DNA from: Phreatobacter stygius
GTDB lineage: Bacteria > Pseudomonadota > Alphaproteobacteria > Rhizobiales > Phreatobacteraceae
Assembly (NCBI RefSeq): GCF_005144885.1
Contig: NZ_CP039690.1
Location: 5,903,001 to 5,967,000, forward strand
Reading direction: 5' to 3'
Length of the DNA stretch: 64,000 nucleotides
Made by a program: the position numbers and the translations under genes. Numbering within the stretch: position 1 is the stretch's first letter; each line of letters starts with the position of its first letter. Below are positions 28,579 to 37,759 of this stretch, in pieces. The notes under the pieces were generated by a model, which had not been told where the DNA came from, made no database searches, and saw only the letters and a program-made list of their open reading frames with translations.

Positions 28579-29880
28579 TTACCCCTGGAACAGCGCCTCG
28601 ACGCCTGCAGCCATGCGCAACAGCCGGCGGTCCTGGCCGGCAAGCGCCGTCATCATGAAGCCGATCGGCAGGCCCTTGGCCGGCTGGCAGGGAAGCGAGG
28701 CGCCGCAGAAGTCGAAGATATTGCCGACCGTGGTGTTGCGCAGCACCAGGCCATTGGCGGCCCAGAACTGATCGTCGGAGGCGATCAGGTCGAAGATCTT
28801 GGGTGCACGGATCGGCGTGGTCGGCAGGATCATCGCATCGATGTCGGCGAGCCGGTCGCGCATGCGCAGGATCAGCTCGGCGCGCTTGTTGACCAGGCGG
28901 ATATAGTCGGAGGCGAGCGCCTTGGCGCCGATGCGGATGCGCGCCAGCACGCGCGGATCGAAATCACGCGCCCGGTCTTCCAGCCATTCGGCATGGACGG
29001 CGGCGGCTTCGATCGCCACGAAGGGCGCCTTGGCCATGGCGTCGGCAAGGTCCTGCAGCAGGTCTTCGATCGACACTTCGGTGATGCGGGCGCCGGCCTT
29101 GCCGAGCTTCGCGACCGAGGCCTCGAAGGCCTTTTCGACCTCCGGCTCCATCTGCCCGAACAGCCGGCCGCGTGGAATGCCGAACCTGAGGCCGGCGATC
29201 GGGGCGGGGTCCAGCGTCCAGGGTTCTTCGCCCGCCAGAACCGCGTCGGTCGCGGCGCAGTCGGCCACGGTCTTCGCCAGCGGGCCGATCGAATCCAGCG
29301 CATAGGACAGCGGGAAGGCGCCGGTCTTCGAAATGCGATTGGCCGTCGGCTTGAAGCCGACGCAGCCGTTGAGCGCGGCGGGAATGCGGATCGAACCGCC
29401 GGTGTCCGTACCAAGCCCCATGCGCGCGGTGCCTTCGGCGACCGAGACGCCGGCGCCGGACGACGAGCCGCCGGGCACCCGGCTCTTGTCGGCGGCATTG
29501 CCGGGCGTGCCGAAATGCGGATTGATGCCGATGCCGGAAAAGGCGAATTCGCTCATGTTGGTCTTGCCGACGATGACCGCGCCGGCGCCCCGCAATCTGG
29601 CGATAACAGGCGCATCGACCGTGGCCGGCGGCCGGTTGCGCAGGATCGACGAGCCGGCCGTGGTGGTTTCGCCGGCAACATCGAACAGGTCCTTGACCGA
29701 GATCACCCAGCCGTCGAGCGGCGACAGGCTGACCCCGACCTTGGCGCGGGCGTCGGCCGCATCGGCCTCGGCACGGGCCCGTTCGGTATAAACCTTGGTA
29801 TAGGTGACGCGGCCGTCCGAGGTCGGATCGTCAATACGGACAAGGGCGGCTTCGAGGGCGTCACGGACGGCGGTGGACAT
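28579..29880 (-). CDS. Amidase-signature family amidase
   Basis: 433 residues. The Ser-cisSer-Lys triad is visible: Lys63 in ISVKDLFDVAG, Ser139 in VPGGSSSGAG, nucleophile Ser163 in DTGGSIRIPAAL. It hydrolyses amide bonds of an unknown substrate in the cytoplasm (GatA subunit is unlikely, since no gatB/gatC nearby and the sequence is shorter than GatA). It lies downstream of two M20 peptidases on the same strand, together suggesting a small amide/peptide-hydrolysis cluster. Confidence 0.92.
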   Translation of the reverse strand: MSTAVRDALEAALVRIDDPTSDGRVTYTKVYTERARAEADAADARAKVGVSLSPLDGWVISVKDLFDVAGETTTAGSSILRNRPPATVDAPVIARLRGAGAVIVGKTNMSEFAFSGIGINPHFGTPGNAADKSRVPGGSSSGAGVSVAEGTARMGLGTDTGGSIRIPAALNGCVGFKPTANRISKTGAFPLSYALDSIGPLAKTVADCAATDAVLAGEEPWTLDPAPIAGLRFGIPRGRLFGQMEPEVEKAFEASVAKLGKAGARITEVSIEDLLQDLADAMAKAPFVAIEAAAVHAEWLEDRARDFDPRVLARIRIGAKALASDYIRLVNKRAELILRMRDRLADIDAMILPTTPIRAPKIFDLIASDDQFWAANGLVLRNTTVGNIFDFCGASLPCQPAKGLPIGFMMTALAGQDRRLLRMAAGVEALFQG

Positions 29881-29995
29881 CGGGATTCTCCATGGGGTGA
29901 CGGACTGTCGGGGAGCGATCGGCGGCGGTCAAGCGGGCCAGGCCAGGCTCTTTCGAGCCGGCCGGCTTCGTGACCGCCAAAGGCGCCGACCTCCG

Positions 29996-31279
29996 TCAGA
30001 TAGCCTCGAGCCCGCACCATTCGGCGACGAACAGCGCCATGGTACCAGTCGAACGTTTCAGGCTTGCGATGCTGAAGCGTTCGTCGAAGCCATGCGCCAA
30101 TTCGCAATAAGGGCCATAATTGAGTGTCGGGATCTTGTCGAACAGCGCATAGACGCGACCATCGAGATAGGCCGGCAGAACCTGCGCGGTGAGCGGCGTT
30201 CCGGTCGATGTCTGATGCGCCCGGCCGAGCACCGCTTCGGCTTCCGAGCCCGGCTCCAGCACATACCCTTCCGTGGTGAAGCCGTTCCAGGTGATGCGCG
30301 GCGGATTGTTGGCGAGGAACCGGTCTTCGCGGGTTGCCTTGGCCACCGCATCCTCGATGGCGCGCATCATCTGCTCGGGCTTTTCGCCCGGGAAAATGGC
30401 GATGCGGCAGTCGAAAGTGCACCAGGCCGGCACCGATGAGGCCCAGTCGCCGCCCTTGATCTTGCCGATGTTCAGGTTGATCGGGTGCGGCGTGTCCTTG
30501 AACAGCGGGTTATCGCCGACCCTGGTGTTCCAGAAGGCCTCGAGCTCGCGCAATTTCTTGATGATGCCGAAGGCTGCCTCGATGGCGTTCTGGCCGTTGC
30601 CGGCCTCGCGGACATGGACCGGAAAGCCGGCAACCTCGATCTGGAACCAGACGACGCCGACATTGGTGCGCGTCACCTTCTCGCCCGAGGGCTCGGGAAT
30701 GATCACCGCCTCGCCCTTGTAGCCCTGCAGATGGCACTGCAGCGCACCGTTGCCAGTCGATTCCTCCTCCACCACCGACTGCACGGTGACGGTTGCCGCC
30801 GGCTGCAGGCCGATCCGCTTCAAGGCGTCGAACACCGCGAACATCGAAGCGTGGCCAGCCTTCATGTCGCCGCTACCGCGGCCGTAGAACCAGTCGCCGT
30901 CGATGCGCGGCTCATAAGGCGGGCTCGTCCACATGGCGGTCGGGCCTTCCGGCACGATGTCGATATGGCCCTGCATGATCAGGCTGCGGCCGGTTTCCTG
31001 TTTCGGCCGGTGGATGCCAACGACGATCGGCGCCTTGGAATGTTCGGCTGAGAACGGCGAGCCGCCGGGATGCCGCTTGATCGCCTCCTCGTCCATGTGA
31101 AAGCGGTCCATGGCCCAGCCGCGCGTCTTCATCTCGCGGAAGACGAAGTCCTGCACCGCGTTCTCCTCGCCGCGCCGCGAGGGATAGCGCACCAGCGCCT
31201 TGGTGAATTCGATCTGGTCGGCGAAATTTTCGTCGACGGCTTTCAGGATCTTGTCGGCGAGCGCGGCATCGAGCGGCAT
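29996..31279 (-). CDS. M20-family metallopeptidase / deacylase, copy B
   Basis: 427 residues from ATG 31279 (MPLDAALADKILKAV). ArgE/DapE-type binuclear zinc enzyme: MQGHIDIVPEGP (His, Asp), GRGSGDMKAGH (Asp), EEESTGNG (Glu pair), and the lid-domain dimer interface. It cleaves an N-acyl or dipeptide bond. It is a close tandem duplicate of the next gene upstream (31335-32618): the same length, and roughly three-quarters of residues look identical by eye. Confidence 0.93.
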   Translation of the reverse strand: MPLDAALADKILKAVDENFADQIEFTKALVRYPSRRGEENAVQDFVFREMKTRGWAMDRFHMDEEAIKRHPGGSPFSAEHSKAPIVVGIHRPKQETGRSLIMQGHIDIVPEGPTAMWTSPPYEPRIDGDWFYGRGSGDMKAGHASMFAVFDALKRIGLQPAATVTVQSVVEEESTGNGALQCHLQGYKGEAVIIPEPSGEKVTRTNVGVVWFQIEVAGFPVHVREAGNGQNAIEAAFGIIKKLRELEAFWNTRVGDNPLFKDTPHPINLNIGKIKGGDWASSVPAWCTFDCRIAIFPGEKPEQMMRAIEDAVAKATREDRFLANNPPRITWNGFTTEGYVLEPGSEAEAVLGRAHQTSTGTPLTAQVLPAYLDGRVYALFDKIPTLNYGPYCELAHGFDERFSIASLKRSTGTMALFVAEWCGLEAI

Positions 31280-31334
31280 GAAAGGCTCCGGGCAGTACGG
31301 ATCGGAAGGGAAGGGCACGGGGCCCGTGGGACAG

Positions 31335-32618
31335 TCAGACCGGTTCGACGCCGCACCATTCGGCGACGAACAGGGCCATGGAGCGGGTGACGCGCTTCAT
31401 GCTGGCGATCGAGAAGCGCTCGTCGAAACCGTGGATGTTTTCCGAGATCGGGCCATAGCAGAGCGCCGGCACCTTGTCGTAGAGCGCATAGACGCGGGTA
31501 TCGAGATAGGCCGGCGTCACCAGCTCTTCCAGGGGCTTGCCGGTGGCGGTCTGATGCGCCCGTGCCAGTACCGCTTCGGCTTCCGAACCCGGCTCCAGCA
31601 CATAACCCTCCGTGGTGAAGCCGTTCCAGACGACCTTGGGCGGATTGTTCGACAGGAAGCGGTCGTTCAGCGAGGCGCTCGCGATCGTCGCCTCCACGGC
31701 CTTCCGCATGGCCTCGGGCCGTTCGCCGGGATAGATCGCGATGCGGCAGTCGAACGCGCACCAGGCCGGCACGGAGGAGGCCCAGTCGCCGCCCTCGATC
31801 TTGCCGATATTCAGGTTGATCGGGTGCGGATCGGGCGCGAACAGCGGATGCTCGCCCTTCTTGTCGTTCCACTGGGCTTCCAGCCCGCGCAGCGCGCCGA
31901 TCAGCCCGAAGGCCGCCTCGATGGCGTTCTGGCCGGAGCCGGCATGGCTGACATGAACCGGCAGGCCGGCCACCTCGACCCGGAACCACAACACGCCGGC
32001 ATTGGCGCGGATGATCTTTTCCTCTTCCGGTTCCGGGATCAGCACCGCCTCGGCACGATAGCCGCGCAGATGGCACTGCAACGCGCCATTGCCGGTGGCT
32101 TCCTCCTCGACCACCGACTGCACGGTGACGGTGGCCGCCGGCTGCAGGCCGATGCTTTTCAGCGCGTCGAACACCGCGAACATCGCGGCGTGCCCCGCCT
32201 TCATGTCGGCGCCGCCGCGGCCATAAAACCAGTCGCCCTCGATATGCGGCTCGAAGGCGGGCCTCGACCACATCTTGTCCGGGCCTGCCGGCACCACGTC
32301 GACATGGCTCTGCAGGATCAGGCTGCGGCCGGTTTCCTGGCGAGGCCGGTGGATGCCGACGACAATGGGCGCCTTGGAATGGTCGGCCGAGAACGGCGAG
32401 CCGCCGGGATGGCGCTGGATGGCATCTTCATCCATGGCGAAGCGGTCCATCGACCAGCCGCGCTTGTCCATCTCGGCATAGACGAAATCCTGGCACGGTC
32501 CTTCCGCGCCGCGCAGCGAGGCGAAACGCACCAGCGTCTTGGTGAACTCCATCTGACGGTCGAAATTGTCGTCGACGGCTTTCAGGATCTTGGCGGCTAG
32601 CGCGGCATCAAGTGACAT
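31335..32618 (-). CDS. M20-family metallopeptidase / deacylase, copy A
   Basis: 427 residues from ATG 32618. Zinc-binding motifs LQSHVDVVPAGP, GRGGADMKAGHAA and EEEATGNG match M20 enzymes. Tandem paralogue of the 29996-31279 gene, 55 bp upstream of it, probably co-transcribed with it and the amidase. Differences cluster in the surface loops and lid (for example GEHPLFAPDPHP versus GDNPLFKDTPHP), so substrate ranges may differ. Confidence 0.93.
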   Translation of the reverse strand: MSLDAALAAKILKAVDDNFDRQMEFTKTLVRFASLRGAEGPCQDFVYAEMDKRGWSMDRFAMDEDAIQRHPGGSPFSADHSKAPIVVGIHRPRQETGRSLILQSHVDVVPAGPDKMWSRPAFEPHIEGDWFYGRGGADMKAGHAAMFAVFDALKSIGLQPAATVTVQSVVEEEATGNGALQCHLRGYRAEAVLIPEPEEEKIIRANAGVLWFRVEVAGLPVHVSHAGSGQNAIEAAFGLIGALRGLEAQWNDKKGEHPLFAPDPHPINLNIGKIEGGDWASSVPAWCAFDCRIAIYPGERPEAMRKAVEATIASASLNDRFLSNNPPKVVWNGFTTEGYVLEPGSEAEAVLARAHQTATGKPLEELVTPAYLDTRVYALYDKVPALCYGPISENIHGFDERFSIASMKRVTRSMALFVAEWCGVEPV

Positions 32619-32785
32619 GTCAGGGCTCCAATTGGCGCGAGCCTAGCGGCGACGACGCTCCGAGCAAGCGCTGATGATGCAGCCTTGCTCCGCGCATCCG
32701 CCCTTGCGAGGCTCGCCCCGAGCGTGTTTGGTCGCCAGCCAAACCTTGCAGATTCCAGCCTTCAGACTTCGCCGGGACATTGCCG
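32619..32785. promoter_or_regulatory. Divergent promoter region between M20 peptidases and deacetylase
   Basis: 167-bp gap between outward-facing genes; it must serve both. No clear -35/-10 pair or inverted repeat stands out. Confidence 0.35.
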
Positions 32786-33811
32786 ATGAAAGCCGCCTTC
32801 ACCGACCTGCACCGTGGCCACGACCCCAAACGTTTCGTCCTGCGCGGCAAGTTCGCCCAGGGCGAAGAGCGGCCCGAACGCGCCGACCGGCTGACCGCCG
32901 GCCTGCAGGCCGGCAACCACACTTTGCATCCGGCCGAGATCTTCGGCCAGGGACCGCGGCTCGGTGTGCACACGGTCGACTATCTGCGCTTCCTCGAAGA
33001 GGCGGCGGCCGAATGGAAGCTGCTCGCCGATGCTTCCGACGAGGTCCTGGGCAATGTCCACCCGGTCCGGCGCGGCGGCACCATGCCGCTTTCGCTCACC
33101 GGCCGGGCCGGCTGGTACATGCAGGACATGGCCTGCGGCATCGGACCGGAGACCTGGATCGCCGCATCCTCGGCAACCGACGTGGCGGTGACCGCGGCCG
33201 AATTCGTCATCGAAGGCGAGCGTGCCGCCTATGCGCTCTGCCGTCCGCCCGGCCACCACGCCTATCGCGACATGGCCGGCGGCCACTGCTTCATCAACAA
33301 CACCGCGGTCGCGGCGCAATATCTGCGTTCGGTTCACGACCGTGTCGCCGTGCTCGATATCGACATCCACCATGGCAACGGCACGCAGGCGATCTTCTAC
33401 GACCGGCCCGATGTGCTGACCGTTTCGGTCCATGCCGACCCGAACCGTTTTTACCCGTTCTTCTGGGGTTATGCCCATGAGCGCGGCGAGGGCGCCGGCG
33501 AAGGCTTCAACCTGAACATTCCGGTGGCGCAGGGCGCCGACAACGGCGCCTATGTCGCGGCGATCGAGCACTCGGCCCGCACCATCGCCGCCTTCGACCC
33601 CGGCGTGCTGGTGGTGGCGCTCGGCCTCGATGCTTCCTCAGACGATCCCTTCGGCGGCGCCAAGGTGACGGCCGAGGGCTTCCGCCAGGCCGGCGCGGCC
33701 ATCGCCCGCATGGGCCTGCCGACGCTGTTCGTCCAGGAGGGGGGCTATCTCTCCGACAGTCTCGGCCCCAATCTGACCGCCGTGCTGGGGGGCTTCGAGG
33801 CGGCCGCCTGA
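32786..33811 (+). CDS. Histone deacetylase-fold protein (acetylpolyamine amidohydrolase-like)
   Basis: 341 residues from ATG 32786. Arginase/deacetylase fold with the His-His dyad RPPGHHAYRDMAGGHCFINN, zinc ligands in LDIDIHHGNGTQ and GLDASSDDP, and the tyrosine/GGY end VQEGGYLSD. Bacterial relatives deacetylate acetylpolyamines or other small acetylated amines. It is divergent from two deacylase-type M20 enzymes and followed 11 bp later by a monooxygenase, suggesting an N-acyl-compound degradation cluster. Confidence 0.92.
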   Translation: MKAAFTDLHRGHDPKRFVLRGKFAQGEERPERADRLTAGLQAGNHTLHPAEIFGQGPRLGVHTVDYLRFLEEAAAEWKLLADASDEVLGNVHPVRRGGTMPLSLTGRAGWYMQDMACGIGPETWIAASSATDVAVTAAEFVIEGERAAYALCRPPGHHAYRDMAGGHCFINNTAVAAQYLRSVHDRVAVLDIDIHHGNGTQAIFYDRPDVLTVSVHADPNRFYPFFWGYAHERGEGAGEGFNLNIPVAQGADNGAYVAAIEHSARTIAAFDPGVLVVALGLDASSDDPFGGAKVTAEGFRQAGAAIARMGLPTLFVQEGGYLSDSLGPNLTAVLGGFEAAA

Positions 33812-33822
33812 TCGGAGAGACA

Positions 33823-35505
33823 ATGAGACCGAAGGGCCGGGGACCGCTCGAGTCGCTCTATTTCGACTATCCGGTGTTCGCGGCAGAGCCGGCTCCGGAG
33901 CTGTCGGGCCAGTCCCGGCCGCATCCCGTGGTCATTGTCGGCGCCGGCCCGATCGGCATGACCGCCGCCCTGACGCTGGCGCGCTACGGCGTGAAAAGCG
34001 TCATGCTCGAGGCCAAGAACACGTTCAACGACGGCAGCCGGGCGATCTGCATTGCCCGGCAAAGCTTCCAGATCCTCGACCAGGTGGGCGCGGTCGCGCC
34101 GTTCCTCGAAAAATCGCTCGGCTGGACGCGCGGCCGCAGCTTCTATCGCGGCCGCGAGATCTATGCGTTCGAGATGCCCCATGGCGGGCACGAAAAATAC
34201 CTGCCGATGTATAATCTCGAGCAGCAATATATCGAACAGTTCCTGCATCAGGCGGTGGCGCGGAGCGACCTGATCGACATGCGCTGGCAAAGCGCGGTCA
34301 CCGGGATTGCCGCCGGCGACGACAGCGTGACCCTGGATGTCGGCTCGCCCCATGGCGCCTATCGGCTGGCGGCGGACTATGTCCTGGCGGCCGACGGCGC
34401 CCGCAGCACGGTCAGGAGCAAGCTCGGGCTGCGGCTGTCCGGCCAGAATTATGAGGGTCGTTACGTCATTGCCGATATCCAGATGGACCATGACTATCCG
34501 ACCGAGCGGCGCGCCTTTTTCGAGCCGGCCTCCAATCCCGGCGGCACGGTGCTGGTGCACCGCCAGCCCGACAATATCTGGCGTATCGACTACCAGCTGA
34601 AGGACGGCGAGAGCGAGGACGAGGCGATGCGCGAGGAGACGATCCGCGCGCGCGTCGGGGCGATCCTTGCCGATATCGGCCACCGGGGCGATTGGGCGCT
34701 GGAATGGTGGAGCGTCTATACCGCCAACACCCTCTGCCTCGACGACTACCGCCGGGGCCGCGTGATGTTCATTGGCGACAGCGCCCATATCGTGCCGATC
34801 TTCGGCGTGCGCGGCCTGAACAACGGCTTTGCCGACGCCCAGAACATTGGCTGGAAGCTCGCCTATGTGCTTGACGGCGCGGCTGGCGAAGCGCTGCTCG
34901 ACAGCTATTCGCCCGAGCGGCGCGGCGCCACCCTCGACGTTTTTGCCAATGCGACCAAGAGCACACGCTTCATGACGCCGCCGACGCGCGGCTGGAAGCT
35001 GATGCGCGAGGCCGTGCTGTCGCTGGCGCTCGGCCATGATTTCGCCAGGGCTTTCGCCGACCCGCGCCAGATGTTGCCCTATAGCTATGCCGAGAGCCCG
35101 CTGACCTTGTGGCCCGACCGCGATCGGGACTTCGCCGGCGGTCCGCCTTGTGGTGCGGCGAGTGCCAATGCCCGGCTGGCCGATGGCGGTTTCCTGCTCG
35201 ACCATGCCGGCGACGGTTTCACCGCCCTGGTCTTTGCCGAGGGCCCATTGAGCGCCGGCATGGCGTCCTTGCTGGCGTCGCTGGGCCGGCTCGACCGGCG
35301 CTTCAAGGCGCTGACCATCGGCGGCGGCGGTCAGGCCGGCGCGATCGCCGACCCCGACGGCAATGTCGCCGGCCGCTATGACGCAAGGCCCGGCACCGTC
35401 TATCTGTTGCGCCCCGACCTGCATGTCGCCGGCCGCTGGCGCGACGCGGTATCGGATGAAATCATCGCCTCCTTGTCGGCTTGCCTCGGGAGATCGGCAC
35501 CATGA
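33823..35505 (+). CDS. FAD-dependent aromatic-ring-type monooxygenase (PHBH family)
   Basis: 560 residues. FAD Rossmann motif VVIVGAGPIGMTAALTLARYG near residue 37, the DG motif ADYVLAADGARSTVRS, and the GD motif MFIGDSAHIVPIFGVRGLNNG. The C-terminal ~150 residues resemble the thioredoxin-like domain of phenol/3-HPP-type hydroxylases. It would hydroxylate an aromatic or heteroaromatic acid with NAD(P)H and O2; the substrate is unknown. Overlaps the small DUF2783 gene (ATGA), and the two are likely functional partners. Confidence 0.92.
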   Translation: MRPKGRGPLESLYFDYPVFAAEPAPELSGQSRPHPVVIVGAGPIGMTAALTLARYGVKSVMLEAKNTFNDGSRAICIARQSFQILDQVGAVAPFLEKSLGWTRGRSFYRGREIYAFEMPHGGHEKYLPMYNLEQQYIEQFLHQAVARSDLIDMRWQSAVTGIAAGDDSVTLDVGSPHGAYRLAADYVLAADGARSTVRSKLGLRLSGQNYEGRYVIADIQMDHDYPTERRAFFEPASNPGGTVLVHRQPDNIWRIDYQLKDGESEDEAMREETIRARVGAILADIGHRGDWALEWWSVYTANTLCLDDYRRGRVMFIGDSAHIVPIFGVRGLNNGFADAQNIGWKLAYVLDGAAGEALLDSYSPERRGATLDVFANATKSTRFMTPPTRGWKLMREAVLSLALGHDFARAFADPRQMLPYSYAESPLTLWPDRDRDFAGGPPCGAASANARLADGGFLLDHAGDGFTALVFAEGPLSAGMASLLASLGRLDRRFKALTIGGGGQAGAIADPDGNVAGRYDARPGTVYLLRPDLHVAGRWRDAVSDEIIASLSACLGRSAP

Positions 35506-35747
35506 CGCCCGGGCCCGCGATGAAACCCAAGTCCGCGCCGAAACCCTTGCCGTTCGACAAGCTCGAACAGGTCTATGAGCGGCTGGCCGAGGCCATCGAC
35601 CAGGTCGGCGAAGCCAATGAGGCGGTGTTCCTGGCCAAGCTCGTCATGGTGCTGGCGCATCGGGCCGGCGAGGCCGTCGATTTCGCCGATTGCCTCAAGG
35701 TCGCGGCCGAAGATCTCGAGAAGGCGCCGGACCGACCGGTTTCCTGA
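35502..35747 (+). CDS. DUF2783 small protein
   Basis: 81 residues from ATG 35502, overlapping the monooxygenase stop by four bases. Pattern LPFDKLEQVYERLAEAIDQVGEANEAVFLAKLVMVLAHRAGE (part shown: LEQVYERLAEAIDQV) is helical and matches DUF2783, a family usually encoded beside such flavin monooxygenases. No catalytic residues are apparent; it may be an accessory or stabilising subunit. Confidence 0.8.
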   Translation: MTPGPAMKPKSAPKPLPFDKLEQVYERLAEAIDQVGEANEAVFLAKLVMVLAHRAGEAVDFADCLKVAAEDLEKAPDRPVS

Positions 35748-35787
35748 GCGCCGCGATCACCGGATAGGCCCGTATCCGGCCTCGCTG

Positions 35788-36230
35788 CCCTTTTTCGTCT
35801 TCGCCGGCCTTGGGTCGGCCATCCACGCATGGCCTTGATGGCGAAAGACGTGGATGGCCGTGACAAGCACGGCCATGACGCGCGGAAAACCGGCGCCGGC
35901 AATAGACTCGCCGACGGTTCCCCTCTGGAACCACCGAGACGCCCATGTCCGGCCTCGCCGCCCTTTTTCGTCATGGCCGGCCTTGGGCCGGCCATCCACG
36001 CATGACCTTCACCGCGGAAGACGTGGATGGCCGTGACAAGCACGGCCATGACGCGTGGAAAACCGGCGCGGGCGATGGATCGTCGATGGTTCCGCTCTGG
36101 AACCACCGCGGCGCCGCTGTCGGCGTCGCCACCCTTTTTCGTCATGGCCGGCCTTGGGTCGGCCATCCACGCATGGCCTTCACCACAGAAGACGTGGATG
36201 GCCGTGACAAGCACGGCCATGACGCAGCGA
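35788..36230. repeat. Tandem array of ~172-bp repeat units, about 2.6 copies
   Basis: Units begin with TTTTTCGTC at 35791, 35964 and 36135 (spacing 173 and 171 bp), the last one truncated near 36230. Each holds a facing pair of palindromic segments: one ending GTCGGCCATCCACGC (GGCCGGCCATCCACGC in the second unit) and one starting CGTGGATGGCCGTGACAAGC then ACGGCCATGACGC, plus a unique stretch with GGTTCC-CTCTGGAACCACCG. No protein-coding frame spans the array convincingly. Confidence 0.85.
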
Positions 36231-36263
36231 GAGCCATCAACGGTCAAATTTTTTGGCGTTGCA

Positions 36264-36285
36264 AAACAGACCGGTTGTCCTGTTT
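36264..36285. promoter_or_regulatory. Candidate operator of the TetR regulator
   Basis: Inverted repeat AAACAG - 10 bases - CTGTTT with a partly symmetric core (ACCGGTTGTC), 39 bp before the TetR start in an AT-richer leader. TetR proteins usually bind such sites to repress their own operon. By eye only. Confidence 0.5.
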
Positions 36286-36323
36286 GATGGCTGTGTTAGC
36301 TTGGCCACCGGAGGAAACACGTG

Positions 36324-36959
36324 ATGGCGGCACCGCACAGGCGTGAGCGCAAGCGCATCAACGACCCCGAGGGCTTGCGCCGCCGGCTGCTCGATGTCGC
36401 CTTCGATGCCTTTCAGGCTGGCGGCTATCACGCCACCAGCATTCACGAGCTGATGCGGCTGGCCGGCGCGACCGGCGGGGCGCTGCATCACCATTTCCCG
36501 AGCAAGAAGGCGCTTGGGCTTGCCGTCTTGCACGAGCGGGTGGCGGCGGCGGTCGAGGCGACCTGGATCGCACCGGTGGCCTCGGCCGCCTCGGCGCGAT
36601 CAGGCATCCTCGCGGTGTTCGAGGCGATCGCCACCGGGCTTGATGAGCGCGGCGCGGTGCGCGGCTGTCCGCTCAACAATCTCGCGCTGGAATTGTCGCT
36701 GGCCGATGCCGAGTTCCGCGCGGCGGCCGAGGGCATTTTTGCCGGGTGGCGCCAAGCGCTCGCCGCCAAATTTCGCGCCGAGCGGAGCGACCAGCCCGAG
36801 ACGCTGGCGACCTTTGTGGTCGCCGCCTATTCCGGCGCCATGGCGCTCGCCAAGGCCGAACAGCGCGCCGCGCCGCTGCGCGCTTGCGCAGGCCAATTGG
36901 CACTGATGCTGGGCCAACCCGGCGCCACGACAACCACGCTTCAGGGGAGGCCAGGATGA
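36324..36959 (+). CDS. TetR/AcrR-family transcriptional regulator
   Basis: 211 residues from ATG 36324, eight bases after GGAGGAA (a GTG one codon earlier is possible). N-terminal HTH (about 18-65): LLDVAFDAFQAGGYHATSIHELMRLAGATGGALHHHFPSKKALGLAVL (core shown: GATGGALHHHFPSKKALG). The C-terminal ligand domain with RGCPLNNLALELS resembles the LmrA/YxaF-type C-domain. It overlaps the downstream GST by four bases, so it probably regulates its own TetR-GST unit, perhaps in response to an electrophile. Confidence 0.92.
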   Translation: MAAPHRRERKRINDPEGLRRRLLDVAFDAFQAGGYHATSIHELMRLAGATGGALHHHFPSKKALGLAVLHERVAAAVEATWIAPVASAASARSGILAVFEAIATGLDERGAVRGCPLNNLALELSLADAEFRAAAEGIFAGWRQALAAKFRAERSDQPETLATFVVAAYSGAMALAKAEQRAAPLRACAGQLALMLGQPGATTTTLQGRPG

Positions 36960-37657
36960 ACCGCATGCGCCTGTTCTACGGACCACTCAACATGTTCGGC
37001 GCCAAGGTCCAGATCGCGGCCTTCGAGAAGGGCCTCGATTTCGAGATCGTCATGGTGCCTTTCGACATGGACCGGCTCTATGAGCCGAAACACCCGGAGG
37101 TCTGCCGCATCAACCCGAAACGCCAGGTGCCGGTGCTGATCCATGATGATCTGGAGATCTTCGATTCGACCCAGATCTTCGAATATTTCGAGCATTTGAA
37201 GCCCGAGCCGGCGCTCTGGCCCGCCGAACCCGCGGCGCGTGCCCGCGCCCGCCTCATCGAACACAAATCCGACGAGGTCTATTTTCCCCATATCATCAGG
37301 CTGATGAGCCTGCAGGGCCAGCTCGGCGAGGAGCCGGCCATCGCGGCGCTCGAGAGCGCCGGCCGGTTTCATGCCGAGATGGAACGGACGATCGGGGCGA
37401 ACGACTATCTTTCCGGCGCCTATTCCTTTGCCGATATCGCCTTCTTCATGGCGCAGCTTTTCGGCGAGCGCATGGGCGCGCGGCTGACCGATGCCCATCC
37501 GAAACTCGTCGCCTGGCGCGAGCGGATGACCCGCCGGCCGGCGGTGCGCAAGGTCGCGGGGCCGATGGTTGCCTATCTCGTCTCGGTCGGGCGGTCGATC
37601 CCGCCCTTCCTGGCCGATCTGAAACCCCAGGGCGAAGCCGCGCCGACCGCGCCCTGA
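36956..37657 (+). CDS. Glutathione S-transferase family protein
   Basis: 233 residues from ATG 36956, overlapping the TetR stop. Thioredoxin-like N-domain with KVQIAAFEKGLDFEIVMV, the cis-Pro strand RQVPVLIHDDLEIFDSTQIFEYFEH, and helical C-domain with YSFADIAFFM. Slightly longer than usual because of a Pro-rich C-terminal tail. Co-regulated with TetR, it is likely a detoxification enzyme. Confidence 0.9.
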   Translation: MNRMRLFYGPLNMFGAKVQIAAFEKGLDFEIVMVPFDMDRLYEPKHPEVCRINPKRQVPVLIHDDLEIFDSTQIFEYFEHLKPEPALWPAEPAARARARLIEHKSDEVYFPHIIRLMSLQGQLGEEPAIAALESAGRFHAEMERTIGANDYLSGAYSFADIAFFMAQLFGERMGARLTDAHPKLVAWRERMTRRPAVRKVAGPMVAYLVSVGRSIPPFLADLKPQGEAAPTAP

Positions 37658-37759
37658 GCCCGACGGCAAAGCTCGCCTGCCGACGCAGCCTCTTCATCCG
37701 CGTCCGGCGGCGGCTTATGATCTGCCCCGGGGGGGTCGAACCGTGGTGCCGGAGAGATC

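Noticed and set aside
28579-29880. GatA subunit of Glu-tRNA amidotransferase
   Set aside because: No gatB or gatC nearby, shorter than GatA, and it lies in a hydrolase cluster.
35788-36230. CRISPR array
   Set aside because: Units are ~172 bp with internal hairpins, not 25-40-bp repeats with unique spacers, and no cas genes are nearby. No CRISPR array was seen elsewhere in the window.
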